NCBI GenBank assembly: GCA_945870465.1
Contig: CAMBSS010000052.1
Location: forward strand, 1 to 24,048
Length of the DNA stretch: 24,048 bases
From: Bordetella parapertussis
GTDB lineage: Bacteria > Pseudomonadota > Gammaproteobacteria > Burkholderiales > SG8-41
Direction: 5' to 3'
Both the position numbers and the translations under genes were made by a program. How positions within the stretch are numbered: the first letter of the stretch is position 1; each line of letters starts with the position of its first letter. Positions 9,698 to 18,214 of this stretch are shown one piece after another. The notes under the pieces were generated by a model that saw only the letters and a list, made by a program, of their open reading frames with translations, did no database searches and was not told where the DNA came from.

Positions 9698-10300
9698 ATG
9701 ATGCGAAGCGACACCCGAATTTACCTTGCCTCGCGCAGCCCGCGGCGGCGTGAATTGCTGCAGCAGCTCGGCGTTGCCTTCGAGGAGTTGCAGGGCGCGG
9801 ACGTTGACGAGACACCGCTCGCCGGTGAAGCACCGGACGCTTATGTCATGCGGCTCGCGCGCGCCAAGGCGGAGCTGGGTGCGCGGCAACTGACGGCGCG
9901 CAAGCTGCCGGCGCATCCGCTGCTCGCCGCTGATACGACGGTCGTGCTCGACGGCGGGATCATCGGCAAACCAGACGATGCGGAACATGCGCAACGCCTG
10001 TTGCGGCGCCTGTCCGGCAAAACACACCAGGTGTTGACCGCGGTGGCGGTCGCGCAACAAGACCACGTGGAAACTGCGTTGTCGGCCTCCGCGGTAGAGT
10101 TTCGCCCGCTGGAGGATGCTGAAATCCGCGACTATGTCGCCGGCGGCGAGCCGCTCGACAAGGCCGGGGCTTACGCGATTCAGGGTCACGCCGCGATATT
10201 TGTGCGCGCGTTGACCGGCAGTTATTCAGGCATCATGGGCCTGCCGCTCATCGAGACCGCCGAACTGCTGCGGCGTTTCGGCATCGCATCCAAATTTTAA
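9698..10300 (+). CDS. maf: Maf-family nucleoside triphosphate pyrophosphatase
   Basis: This 200-residue Maf-like protein probably hydrolyses dTTP/UTP or modified nucleotides to monophosphates and keeps them out of nucleic acids. Motifs are the N-terminal SRSPRRRELL, the central ADTTVVLDG with its metal-binding aspartate, GKP, and the EPLDKAGAYAIQG segment. These resemble the YhdE subgroup more than YceF. The start is either the ATG at 9698 or the one right after it at 9701. It precedes rng, as in many proteobacteria. The exact substrate is inferred. Confidence 0.92.
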   Translation: MMRSDTRIYLASRSPRRRELLQQLGVAFEELQGADVDETPLAGEAPDAYVMRLARAKAELGARQLTARKLPAHPLLAADTTVVLDGGIIGKPDDAEHAQRLLRRLSGKTHQVLTAVAVAQQDHVETALSASAVEFRPLEDAEIRDYVAGGEPLDKAGAYAIQGHAAIFVRALTGSYSGIMGLPLIETAELLRRFGIASKF

Positions 10301-10310
10301 CGAGGCCCGC

Positions 10311-11771
10311 GTGACCGAAGAAGTCCTCATCAACGTTACGCCGCAGGAGACGCGCGTCGCCGTCGTCCAGCAGGGCGTGGTGCAGGAAGTGCAGGTCGAA
10401 CGCGGGTCAGCGCGCGGGCTGGTCGGCAATGTCTGCATGGGCCGCGTGGTGCGCGTGCTGCCCGGCATGCAGTCCGCGTTTATCGACATCGGCGGCGCGC
10501 GCGCGGCCTTTCTGCATGTCGCCGACATCTGGGGGCAGGGGCACCGCCAGCAAGGCAGCGAGGCTAAGCCGATCGAGAAGCTGCTCGCGGAAGGGCAGAA
10601 CCTGATGGTGCAGGTGGTGAAAGACCCGATCGGCACCAAGGGCGCGCGGCTTTCCACCCAGATCAGCATCGCCGGACGGCTGCTCGTCTACCTGCCGCAG
10701 GAATCCCACATCGGCATTTCGCAGCGCATCGGCGACGAGGGCGAACGTGTCCATCTGCGCGAGAAACTGCAGCAACTGCTGCCGCCCGAGACCACGGGCG
10801 GTTTCATCATACGCACCATGGCCGAGGCCGCGAGCGACCAGGAGTTTAGCGCCGACGTCGAATACCTGGGCAAGCTGTGGAAAGACATCCAGGCCAAGGC
10901 GAAGTCGGCGGCGCCGGCCGCACTGCTCTACCAGGATCTCAATCTCAGCCAGCGCGTGCTGCGCGATTTCGCCAATGAGGAAACCACGCGCATCCTGATC
11001 GACTCGCGCGAAACATTCCAGAAAGTCGAGGCGTTCGCGCTCGAGTTCATGCCGAACGTCGCCGCGAAACTCGAACATTACGCCGGTGAACGGCCGATCT
11101 TCGATCTCTACAGCGTGGAGGACGAAATCGAGAAAGCGCTGGCGCGCCGCGTCGACCTGAAGTCCGGCGGTTACCTGATCATCGACCAGACCGAAGCGCT
11201 GACCACGGTCGACGTGAATACCGGTGGCTTCGTCGGCGGGCGCAGCTTCGACGAGACGATATTCAAGACCAATCTCGAGGCCTCGCTGGTCATCGCGCGG
11301 CAGCTGCGGTTGCGCAACCTGGGCGGCATCATCATCATCGATTTCATCGACATGGACAGCGAAGAGCACAAGAACGCGGTGCTCAACGAATTCCGCAAGG
11401 CGCTCGCGCGCGACCGCACGCGGATGACGGTAAACGGTTTTACGCAGCTGGGCCTGGTGGAGATGACGCGCAAGCGCACGCGCGAGAGTCTCGCGCATGT
11501 GCTGTGTGAACCTTGTCCGGTATGCGAGGGGCGCGGTGAGCTGAAGACCGCGCAGACCGTGTGCTACCAGGTGCTGCGTGAACTCCTGCGTGAAGCGCGC
11601 CAGTTCGAGGCGCGCGAATTCCGCATTCTCGCGTCGCAGCACGTGATCGACATGTTTCTCGACGAAGAATCGCAAAACCTCGCCATGCTGTCGGATTTCA
11701 TCGGCAAGCCGGTTTCTCTGCAGGTCGAGTCGCAGTACAACCAGGAGCAGTTCGATATCGTGCTGATGTAG
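10311..11771 (+). CDS. rng: Ribonuclease G
   Basis: This 486-residue endoribonuclease of the RNase E/G family trims the 5' end of 16S rRNA and takes part in mRNA decay. An S1-like RNA-binding domain lies at about 39-120. The catalytic metal-binding aspartates are D301 in VDVNTGGFVGG and D344 in IIIDFIDM. The zinc-link cysteines C402 and C405 sit in CPVCEGRG. Length matches E. coli RNase G (489) and there is no RNase E scaffold tail, so RNase G is the better name. The start is GTG at 10311 with GAGG six bases upstream. It lies 10 bp after maf. Confidence 0.96.
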   Translation: MTEEVLINVTPQETRVAVVQQGVVQEVQVERGSARGLVGNVCMGRVVRVLPGMQSAFIDIGGARAAFLHVADIWGQGHRQQGSEAKPIEKLLAEGQNLMVQVVKDPIGTKGARLSTQISIAGRLLVYLPQESHIGISQRIGDEGERVHLREKLQQLLPPETTGGFIIRTMAEAASDQEFSADVEYLGKLWKDIQAKAKSAAPAALLYQDLNLSQRVLRDFANEETTRILIDSRETFQKVEAFALEFMPNVAAKLEHYAGERPIFDLYSVEDEIEKALARRVDLKSGGYLIIDQTEALTTVDVNTGGFVGGRSFDETIFKTNLEASLVIARQLRLRNLGGIIIIDFIDMDSEEHKNAVLNEFRKALARDRTRMTVNGFTQLGLVEMTRKRTRESLAHVLCEPCPVCEGRGELKTAQTVCYQVLRELLREARQFEAREFRILASQHVIDMFLDEESQNLAMLSDFIGKPVSLQVESQYNQEQFDIVLM

Positions 11772-11793
11772 CAGCAGTCACGGAGCAGCCATC

Positions 11794-13269
11794 ATGTTCG
11801 AATCCGCAGAGCTTGGCCACAGCATCTCCGACCGCGAATATGACCGCGCGGAGCCCGGATTGCGCGAGGCGCTGCTCAAAGCGCAATACGACCTGCTCGG
11901 CAAAAAAAGCTTTCCGGTCATCATCGTCATCGGCGGTGTCGACGGCGCGGGCAAAGGCGAAACCGTCAACATCCTGAACGAATGGATGGATCCGCGCCAC
12001 ATCATCACCCACGCGTTTGGCGAGATGTCCGACGAAGAACGCGAGCGGCCGCGCATGTGGCGCTACTGGCGCGCGCTGCCGCCCAAAGGCCGCATCGGCA
12101 TCCTGTTCGGCGCGTGGCACACCGAGCCGATCGTCAACCGCGTGCTCGGCCAGACCAATGACGCCCAGCTCGAGCTCGCGATGGAGGAAATCTCGCACTT
12201 CGAGCGCATGCTGGTCGATGAAGGCGCATTGATCCTCAAGTTCTGGTTTCACCTGTCGAAGCAGGCGCAGAAAAAACGCCTCAATGCGCTCGCCGCCGAC
12301 CCCAAGACGCGCTGGCGCGTGACGGACGAGGAGTGGACGCGTTTCCGGCTTTACGACAAGTTTCGCAAGGTGTCGGAAAACGCGTTGCGTGAAACGAGCG
12401 CGGCCCACGCGCCATGGATCGTGATTGAGGGCGCGGACCCGAACTACCGTTACCTGACGGCCGGCCGCACGCTGCTCGATGCGGTAACCACGCGCATGAC
12501 GGGTGCCCGGCCCCCCATCAGCCGGGCCGCCGCATTGCCGAAGCCGGCGCTCGACCGCCGCACCGTGCTTTCCGGCCTCGACTACGAAAAGCGGCTCCCG
12601 CGCGATGCATACCGGCGCAAGCTCGAAAAATACCAGGGGCAGCTCAATCTTTTATTGCGGCACAAAAAATTCCGCCGCAAGTCGCTGATCGTCGTGTTCG
12701 AAGGCGCCGACGCCGCGGGCAAGGGCGGCAGCATACGGCGCATCACGGGCGCGCTCGACGCGCGGCACTACAGGGTCATACCGACCGCGGCTCCCACCGA
12801 AGATGAACGCGCGCAACCCTATTTATGGCGGTTCTGGCGCAGCCTGCCGCGGCGCGGCCGCGCGACGATTTTCGACCGCTCATGGTACGGTCGCGTGCTG
12901 GTCGAGCGGGTCGAGAAATTGTGCGCGGAAGAAGACTGGATGCGCGCCTATCACGAGATCAATGATTTCGAGGAGCAGATGGTCGAGGCGGGCGGTATCG
13001 TGACCAAGTTCTGGCTCACCATCAGCAAGGACGAGCAGCTGAAGCGTTTTCGCGAACGCGAGAAGACGCCGTTCAAGAGTTTCAAGATCACCCCAGAAGA
13101 CTGGCGCAACCGCAGGAAATGGGACGAGTACGAGCGCGCAGTGTGCGACATGGTGGAGCGCACCAGCAATGCGTCCGCGCCGTGGGTCCTGGTGCCGGCC
13201 AACGACAAATACTCGGCCCGCATTGCTATCCTGAAAACCCTTTGTGAGCGCATCGAAGCCGCGCTCTAG
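11794..13269 (+). CDS. pap: Polyphosphate:AMP phosphotransferase (two-domain PPK2, class II)
   Basis: This 491-residue protein has two tandem PPK2 domains, as in polyphosphate:AMP phosphotransferases that make ADP from AMP and polyphosphate. The C-terminal domain has the Walker A EGADAAGKGG (303-312) and the Walker B/lid DRSWYGRV (361-368). The N-terminal domain keeps a Walker A (GGVDGAGKGE, 47-56) but has LFGAWHTEP (104-112) where the aspartate-arginine motif should be. It is therefore probably structural, as described for class II PPK2 enzymes. GGAG eight bases before the ATG supports the start. It follows rng by 22 bp and ends 44 bp before the convergent dynamin-like gene. The symbol is by family analogy. 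Confidence 0.88.
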   Translation: MFESAELGHSISDREYDRAEPGLREALLKAQYDLLGKKSFPVIIVIGGVDGAGKGETVNILNEWMDPRHIITHAFGEMSDEERERPRMWRYWRALPPKGRIGILFGAWHTEPIVNRVLGQTNDAQLELAMEEISHFERMLVDEGALILKFWFHLSKQAQKKRLNALAADPKTRWRVTDEEWTRFRLYDKFRKVSENALRETSAAHAPWIVIEGADPNYRYLTAGRTLLDAVTTRMTGARPPISRAAALPKPALDRRTVLSGLDYEKRLPRDAYRRKLEKYQGQLNLLLRHKKFRRKSLIVVFEGADAAGKGGSIRRITGALDARHYRVIPTAAPTEDERAQPYLWRFWRSLPRRGRATIFDRSWYGRVLVERVEKLCAEEDWMRAYHEINDFEEQMVEAGGIVTKFWLTISKDEQLKRFREREKTPFKSFKITPEDWRNRRKWDEYERAVCDMVERTSNASAPWVLVPANDKYSARIAILKTLCERIEAAL

Positions 13270-13294
13270 GTGTCGTGCTTCAGGTGTCGTTTAG

Positions 13295-13310
13295 CGCGCG
13301 GCGGCGCGCG
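13295..13310. other. GC-rich hairpin between convergent genes
   Basis: CGCGCG at 13295-13300 and at 13305-13310 can pair around a GCGG loop, in the 44-bp gap between the polyphosphate enzyme and the dynamin-like gene. There is no T-run on either strand, so a terminator role is only a guess. A direct repeat AGGTGTCGT occurs just before it (13268 and 13282). Confidence 0.3.
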
Positions 13311-13313
13311 GGC

Positions 13314-15272
13314 TCAGGCGACTTCCGGCAATGCCGGTTTTGCGGCAGGCTTCACGGCAGACGCTTCGCCGTCGAGGCTGGTCTTGATGCCGGTCAGCAC
13401 GCGCGCCTGGTCCTGTAAAGCAACCTGCAGCTTTTGCAGGTGCTTCATGCGGTCCTCGACCGAGCTGATGTTGTCGCGGATTTTCTTGAAGTTGTCGATG
13501 CGCTTGGCAAGCACTTTTTCGTGCTCCTTGATCTGCAGGTTGAGCGGACTCAACGCCGACTTCAGCCACGTCTCGGCGTCGAGCCGCGTCATCTCGAAAA
13601 TCTGGCGCGCTTCGCCGACCAGGCTTTCATAAAACCGCTTGACCAGGAAATCCTTGTACTTGGCCATGTTGACCGGGTCATGGCAGAACTGGCTGGCCGT
13701 TTGCTGCATGCCGGTCATGGTCAGCGTGTGCTTTTCGAGGTTGAGCGCCGGCGGTGAGAGGCGCGCGAACCCGAATTTCTCGTGAAAGTGGGCGTAGGTC
13801 GCGTCGACGAGGTTTTTGATCTGGTTGGCGAAATTGAGTATTTTCGCCGACACCCCGGTGAAGTGCTGGAACAGCGCCTGCATGTTTTTCCACAGCCCGG
13901 CCGTCGTCCACGCGTCTTCGATGAACTTGCGGTCCTTGTTGACGATATCGTCGAGGCGGTCGTCGTCGAGTTGCTTTAACAGCGTCGCGCCCTGGTTGGT
14001 CACGGTGTTGAACGTGTTGCGGAAGGTCTGAATGGTGTCCTGGTAATTTTTACGGTCGACTTCAAGGCGCGCCACCATCGCCTGCGCCATGCTGCGGCTC
14101 TTGCCGGACATCGCGGCGAGTTCTTTCAGTTCCGTTTCGGTGGCGGACAGCTGGTTGGCGACGGCGACGCGCGAAGCATCGACCATGCTGCCGATTTCGC
14201 GCTGTACCGCGGCGCGCATGATTTCCTGCTTGGCGGGAATGATTTCGGAGGCGAGCAGGTATTCGAGCTGTTCGATGCCGGTGCGCGCCAGCAATGTATG
14301 GTCGCCGCGCACGCGCGCGAGCAGCGCTTTTTGCGCGGAAATTGCCATCACGTGGGTGCGCGGTAATGCGAGCAGTGTCGCGGTCTGTTCGAGCTGGCGC
14401 TCGACGTCGACGGCGATTTCGGCGTCGGTTTTAAGGTCGTCCCACATGAGGTCGATCTTGTTCAGCACCGCGATGCGGCGCGTGGCCGCCGGCTGCACGT
14501 ATTTCTGCCACACGTCGAGATCGGACTTGGTGACGCCGGTGTCCATGGCGAGCAGGAACAGCACGGCATGCGCGTTCGGGATCATCGACAGCGTGAGTTC
14601 GGGCTCGGTGCCGAGCGCGTTGAGGCCCGGCGTGTCGAGCACGATCAGGCCGCTTTTCAGGAGCGGGTGCGGATAACTGATCATGGCGTGGCGCCACGCG
14701 GGGATTTCCACCTTGTCGCCGTCTTTTTTCAACATGGTCGAAATCATCGGATCGTTGTCGTCCCACAGGCCGAGCGTGCGCGCCTCGTCGATGCTGACCA
14801 TTTTGACTTCGACCAGGTGTTTCATCGCCTCGGCCATGTCTTCGCGCGAATCGACATTCAGCCGCACCTTGATCCACTCGACCTGCTGGCGTTTGAGCGC
14901 GCTGACGGTTTCCTGCCGCTTGCGCGTCTCGATCGGCAAGAGGCGCATGTACGGTTCTTCTGCCGCGTCGTAAAAGATCTCGGTCGGGCACATGGTGGTG
15001 CGGCCGACGTTCGACGGCAGCAGGCGCTGCTTGAAGTCGGAGAAGAACATGGCGTTGATGAGTTCGGTCTTGCCGCGCGAAAACTCGGCGAGAAATGCCA
15101 GCGTCATGCGGTCGTTGCGCAGGCTCTCGATCAAATCATAGATGCGCAGCGACTGCTGGATGTCGGCATAGCCGTTGGTATCGAGCCAGGCCTTGTAGGA
15201 CTCGATCCCTGAAATCATCTGGTCGCGCCACTCTTGATAGTGGGCGACTTCTTTTTCGAGTTGACTCGTCAT
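13314..15272 (-). CDS. Dynamin-like GTPase, motif-complete paralogue
   Basis: This 652-residue bacterial dynamin-like protein is expected to bind GTP and act on membranes. The P-loop is AEFSRGKT (62-69; the first glycine is alanine). Switch threonines are T92/T93 in GRTTMCPTE, the G3 motif is DTPG (213-216) and G4 is NKID (271-274). A long helical region follows, with no transmembrane segment, and then a likely coiled coil (about 565-640) and a short Ala/Pro/Lys tail. It lies 157 bp downstream of a paralogue that has lost all four G motifs. That gap has no clear promoter; the ATG at 15272 has no good Shine-Dalgarno. Family membership is clear. A heteromeric partnership with the neighbour is inference, by analogy with paired bacterial dynamins such as Streptomyces DynA/DynB and Campylobacter DLP1/DLP2. 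Confidence 0.88.
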   Translation of the reverse strand: MTSQLEKEVAHYQEWRDQMISGIESYKAWLDTNGYADIQQSLRIYDLIESLRNDRMTLAFLAEFSRGKTELINAMFFSDFKQRLLPSNVGRTTMCPTEIFYDAAEEPYMRLLPIETRKRQETVSALKRQQVEWIKVRLNVDSREDMAEAMKHLVEVKMVSIDEARTLGLWDDNDPMISTMLKKDGDKVEIPAWRHAMISYPHPLLKSGLIVLDTPGLNALGTEPELTLSMIPNAHAVLFLLAMDTGVTKSDLDVWQKYVQPAATRRIAVLNKIDLMWDDLKTDAEIAVDVERQLEQTATLLALPRTHVMAISAQKALLARVRGDHTLLARTGIEQLEYLLASEIIPAKQEIMRAAVQREIGSMVDASRVAVANQLSATETELKELAAMSGKSRSMAQAMVARLEVDRKNYQDTIQTFRNTFNTVTNQGATLLKQLDDDRLDDIVNKDRKFIEDAWTTAGLWKNMQALFQHFTGVSAKILNFANQIKNLVDATYAHFHEKFGFARLSPPALNLEKHTLTMTGMQQTASQFCHDPVNMAKYKDFLVKRFYESLVGEARQIFEMTRLDAETWLKSALSPLNLQIKEHEKVLAKRIDNFKKIRDNISSVEDRMKHLQKLQVALQDQARVLTGIKTSLDGEASAVKPAAKPALPEVA

Positions 15273-15429
15273 AATTGGGCAAAAATCGCGAGCGCTATCC
15301 GTTCTGGCGACCAGGGTCGGGAAAAGCCAAACCTTTTCAGGCGCTTATGCTCACCGCGCGACATGATAACCCGGTTCGGGCGGCACGCATGCCCGGCACG
15401 GGGGAAGGCTTGGGCGGGACTGACCGCGA

Positions 15430-17319
15430 TTACCCCGACAGCGCCGGTTTGGCCGCGCCCGCAGGCTTGCCGGCCGGCGGCGCGGTCAGCGCGAGATTGG
15501 AGCGCAACTGGTCGAGGTGTTCGCCCTGTTTCTTCAGCGCCTGGCGCTGGGCATCAAGGGTCTTGATGCGTTCCTGCACGGAGGTCTGGTTGTCTTTCAG
15601 GTCGCGCAGGTTTTCGACGCGTTTCAGCATCAGTTTCTGGCGTTCCATGATCTGGCCGTTCAAGGGGCCCAGCGCGCCGCGCAGCCAGTGCTCGGTGTCG
15701 AGCCGCGTCAACTCGAACGTCTGGCGCGCCTCTTCGACCAGCCCGTCGTAGAACTTCTTGACCAGGAAATCCTTGTAGGTCGCGATGTTGATCGGGTCGT
15801 GGCAGAACGCGCGCGCGTTGGCTTCGAGCGCACGCATGGAGTCGAGGTGCTTTTCGAGCGTCAGCGGCGGCGGGCTCAGTTTGGCGAGCCCGAAGTTTTC
15901 GTGAAACTGCTGGTAGATGCCTTCGACGGCTGCGCGCAGCTTGACCGCGTAATTGAGTATTTTCTCAACCTGGGTGGTGAAATAGCCGAACAGCCCCTGG
16001 ATGCTTTTCCACATGCCGGCCGTGGTCCACGCGCCCTGGATGAATTCGCGGTCATGGGAGAGAATTGCCTCGATGCGGTCGTCGTGCAGGGTGGCGAGCA
16101 GCTCCTGGCCCTTGGCCGTCAGGTCGGAGTAAGTGACGTTGAACGCGGCCACGCTTTTCTGATAGTTTTTGCGCTCGGCCTCCAGGCGCGTCAGCATGTC
16201 CTGCGCAACGCTCTGGTTCTTGCCCGAGGTCGAAGTCAGATCCTGCATTTCCTTGATGGTCGCGATGAACCGCGCCGCTACAGCCTGACGCGCCGATTGC
16301 ACCAGCGGGCCGATTTCCTTTGCCACGGCCGCCAGCAGCAGGGCCTGGCGTTCCGGCACCAGCTTTTCGGCATGCATTTTTTCGAGTCTGGAGAAGCCCG
16401 TTTCCGCGTCGGCGGCGTCGGTATGCGCGAGCCGTGCGGCCACGGCCTCTTTGATCGGGAGCGACAGCACGTTGGACGCCGGTATGCCGAACGCCTGCAC
16501 CACTGCGGCTTCAGCCGTCGCGTCGGCGCCCGAACCACTGTCCAGCACCGTGAATTTATGCGCCTGCGAGTTTTGCACGAACTGTTTCCACACGTCCCGT
16601 GCAGCCGGCGTCAGTTCGCGGCCGAGCACCATCAAGAGCGATTGCGCGCTAGCGGCGATGCGCATGGCGACTTCTGGTTCCGCGGCCAGCATTTGCGAGC
16701 CGGGGCTGTAGAGGGCGATCAGGCCGCTTTTCAGCATCGGGTGGGGCAGGTTGATCAGCGCGTAGCGCCACGCCGGGATCATGACGGCGTCACCGCTGCG
16801 TTCGACGTTGGTGAGCGTCAGCGATTTCGCTTCGTCGACGCTGACGGCGCGCGACTCCATCAGGCTGCGCGTGGCTTCCGCGATGGATTCGGGCGATTCC
16901 GGATTCAGCCGCATCGTTATCCAGTCGACCGGGCTGCGCCGCAGGGTGGCGATGCTGTCTTCGCGCTTGCGCGTTTCCATCGGCAGCACGCGCACGTACG
17001 GCGACTCGCTGGGGTCGTGGAAGATCTCGGTGGCGCACAGGAATTCGCAGCCCGGGCCCAGCGGCAGCAGGCCGCCGGGCATATCGGCGAACAGCAACGC
17101 GTTGATCAGCCCGATCTTGTCTTCCGCCGACTCGCCCATGAACGCGAGGCGTATGCGGTCGTTGCGCAGGCCTTCGACGAGGTCGTAGATGCGCAGCGTC
17201 TGCTCGATGTCGGCCTGGCCGTACGAATCCTGCCAAACGCGGAACTCGTCGATCGAGGCGACCAGTTTTTCGCGCCAGGAAGTGAACTGGGCTATGCGTT
17301 GTTCGAGTTGGTTTGGCAT
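15430..17319 (-). CDS. Dynamin-like pseudo-GTPase paralogue
   Basis: This 629-residue protein aligns with its downstream neighbour over most of its length, without gaps for about the first 165 residues. Shared blocks include LRIYDL near 42-47, the METRKRE/IETRKRQ block near 115 and the YKDFLVKKFY region. Each nucleotide-binding motif is ruined: AEFSRGKT has become GESAEDKI (62-69), switch TT has become EF (92-93), DTPG has become YSPG (204-207) and NKID has become DSGS (260-263). The frame is intact with no stops, so this is a maintained protein rather than a decayed gene. The C-terminal coiled coil and an AAKPAL tail peptide are shared with the neighbour. Its 5' end overlaps yggU by 28 bp. 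Probable role: non-catalytic partner of the active GTPase. Confidence 0.85.
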   Translation of the reverse strand: MPNQLEQRIAQFTSWREKLVASIDEFRVWQDSYGQADIEQTLRIYDLVEGLRNDRIRLAFMGESAEDKIGLINALLFADMPGGLLPLGPGCEFLCATEIFHDPSESPYVRVLPMETRKREDSIATLRRSPVDWITMRLNPESPESIAEATRSLMESRAVSVDEAKSLTLTNVERSGDAVMIPAWRYALINLPHPMLKSGLIALYSPGSQMLAAEPEVAMRIAASAQSLLMVLGRELTPAARDVWKQFVQNSQAHKFTVLDSGSGADATAEAAVVQAFGIPASNVLSLPIKEAVAARLAHTDAADAETGFSRLEKMHAEKLVPERQALLLAAVAKEIGPLVQSARQAVAARFIATIKEMQDLTSTSGKNQSVAQDMLTRLEAERKNYQKSVAAFNVTYSDLTAKGQELLATLHDDRIEAILSHDREFIQGAWTTAGMWKSIQGLFGYFTTQVEKILNYAVKLRAAVEGIYQQFHENFGLAKLSPPPLTLEKHLDSMRALEANARAFCHDPINIATYKDFLVKKFYDGLVEEARQTFELTRLDTEHWLRGALGPLNGQIMERQKLMLKRVENLRDLKDNQTSVQERIKTLDAQRQALKKQGEHLDQLRSNLALTAPPAGKPAGAAKPALSG

Positions 17320-17618
17320 GCGGCGTCTACGCTTGCAAGTAAGGCCATTATCGCGGACCCGGCTTCGTTCAGCTCAACGATTTTGCGCCGGCCACGCGCA
17401 CCTTGTCTGATTTTTATATCCCTGACAGGCAGCTTAAACCATTGATGTAAAAAGTCAATCAACGCAAAATTCGCCTTGTCGTCGACGGCCGGCGCCGCCA
17501 CTTTCACTTTCAACGCGTCACCGTAACGCCCGGCCACGGCGCTGGCCCGCGCGTTGGGCTGGATGTGCAGGGTCAGGGTGGCCCGGCGCAGTTCCGGGTC
17601 GTAGCGGTACCAGCTCAC
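17292..17618 (-). CDS. yggU: DUF167 / YggU-family protein
   Basis: This 108-residue protein of the DUF167 (YggU) family has unknown function. The family core is visible: IQPNARASAVAGRYGDALKV, then APAVDDKAN, then IKIRQGARGRRKIVEL. The start is GTG at 17618. It begins 16 bp after yggT and its 3' end overlaps the pseudo-GTPase dynamin start by 28 bp, which suggests coupled translation. The yggT-yggU linkage is common in proteobacteria. Confidence 0.9.
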   Translation of the reverse strand: MSWYRYDPELRRATLTLHIQPNARASAVAGRYGDALKVKVAAPAVDDKANFALIDFLHQWFKLPVRDIKIRQGARGRRKIVELNEAGSAIMALLASVDAACQTNSNNA

Positions 17619-17634
17619 TGGGGAGGCGGCGCGC

Positions 17635-18210
17635 CTAAAGCAGGCGCCCGACCGTCTTTTCCAGCCAGAGCAGGGGGACCGCGATCAGGAGCTGGCAGAT
17701 AAGCAACACGATCAATGGCGACAGGTCGACGTTGGCGACCGTCGGCACTACCTTCTGCAACGGCCGCAGGAAGGGACGCGTTACGACGGTGAGCACCGGC
17801 GCCAGCGCGCTGTGCGGGTTGACCCAGCTCAGCACCGCCTGGAGGACGACGGCGATCATCACCACGTAGACCGCGAGCCGCGCGATGTCGATGGCGGCGA
17901 GTGCGGCGACCGCGGCCAGCGCAACACCGGCGGCCGAGCCCAGTTCGTAGCCCTTGATCTGCAGCACCAGCCACAGCTGCAGCGCCGCTACCAGCCACGC
18001 CACGACGAGCGTTGCAAGGTCTAGCCCCCACCAGCCGGGAATCACACGGCGCGCCGGCAGCACGATGAAATTGGTAAGCGCCGCCAGGAATTCGGACAGC
18101 TGGTTGCGCGCCGGCGCACGCAGCCATTGCAGGACGAACCGCAGCAGCAATGCCAGCACGAACAGGTCGCCGACCGTCGTCAGCAGGAAAATCAGGGTTT
18201 GCGCCACCAC
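17635..18210 (-). CDS. yggT: YggT-family integral membrane protein
   Basis: This 191-residue membrane protein has two YGGT repeats, each a hydrophobic pair around an arginine/proline loop (FIVLPARRVIPGW in the first, VTRPFLRPLQKVVP in the second). About four to five membrane segments are expected. Its molecular role is not established; the Gram-positive homologue YlmG is encoded next to division genes, and plastid homologues affect nucleoid and division patterns. The start is GTG at 18210, four bases after the proC stop, which suggests translational coupling. Confidence 0.92.
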   Translation of the reverse strand: MVAQTLIFLLTTVGDLFVLALLLRFVLQWLRAPARNQLSEFLAALTNFIVLPARRVIPGWWGLDLATLVVAWLVAALQLWLVLQIKGYELGSAAGVALAAVAALAAIDIARLAVYVVMIAVVLQAVLSWVNPHSALAPVLTVVTRPFLRPLQKVVPTVANVDLSPLIVLLICQLLIAVPLLWLEKTVGRLL

Positions 18211-18214
18211 GAGT

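Noticed and set aside
15273..15429. Promoter for the active dynamin gene (TATCAT on the - strand at 15368-15363)
   Set aside because: The -10-like hexamer has no acceptable -35 at the right distance; too weak to annotate.
15517..17445. A 642-codon open frame on the + strand opposite the pseudo-GTPase dynamin gene
   Set aside because: Its product is rich in R, H, V, Q and D in the pattern seen when a GC-rich gene is read antisense; it has no recognisable domain, while the - strand frame has clear paralogy.
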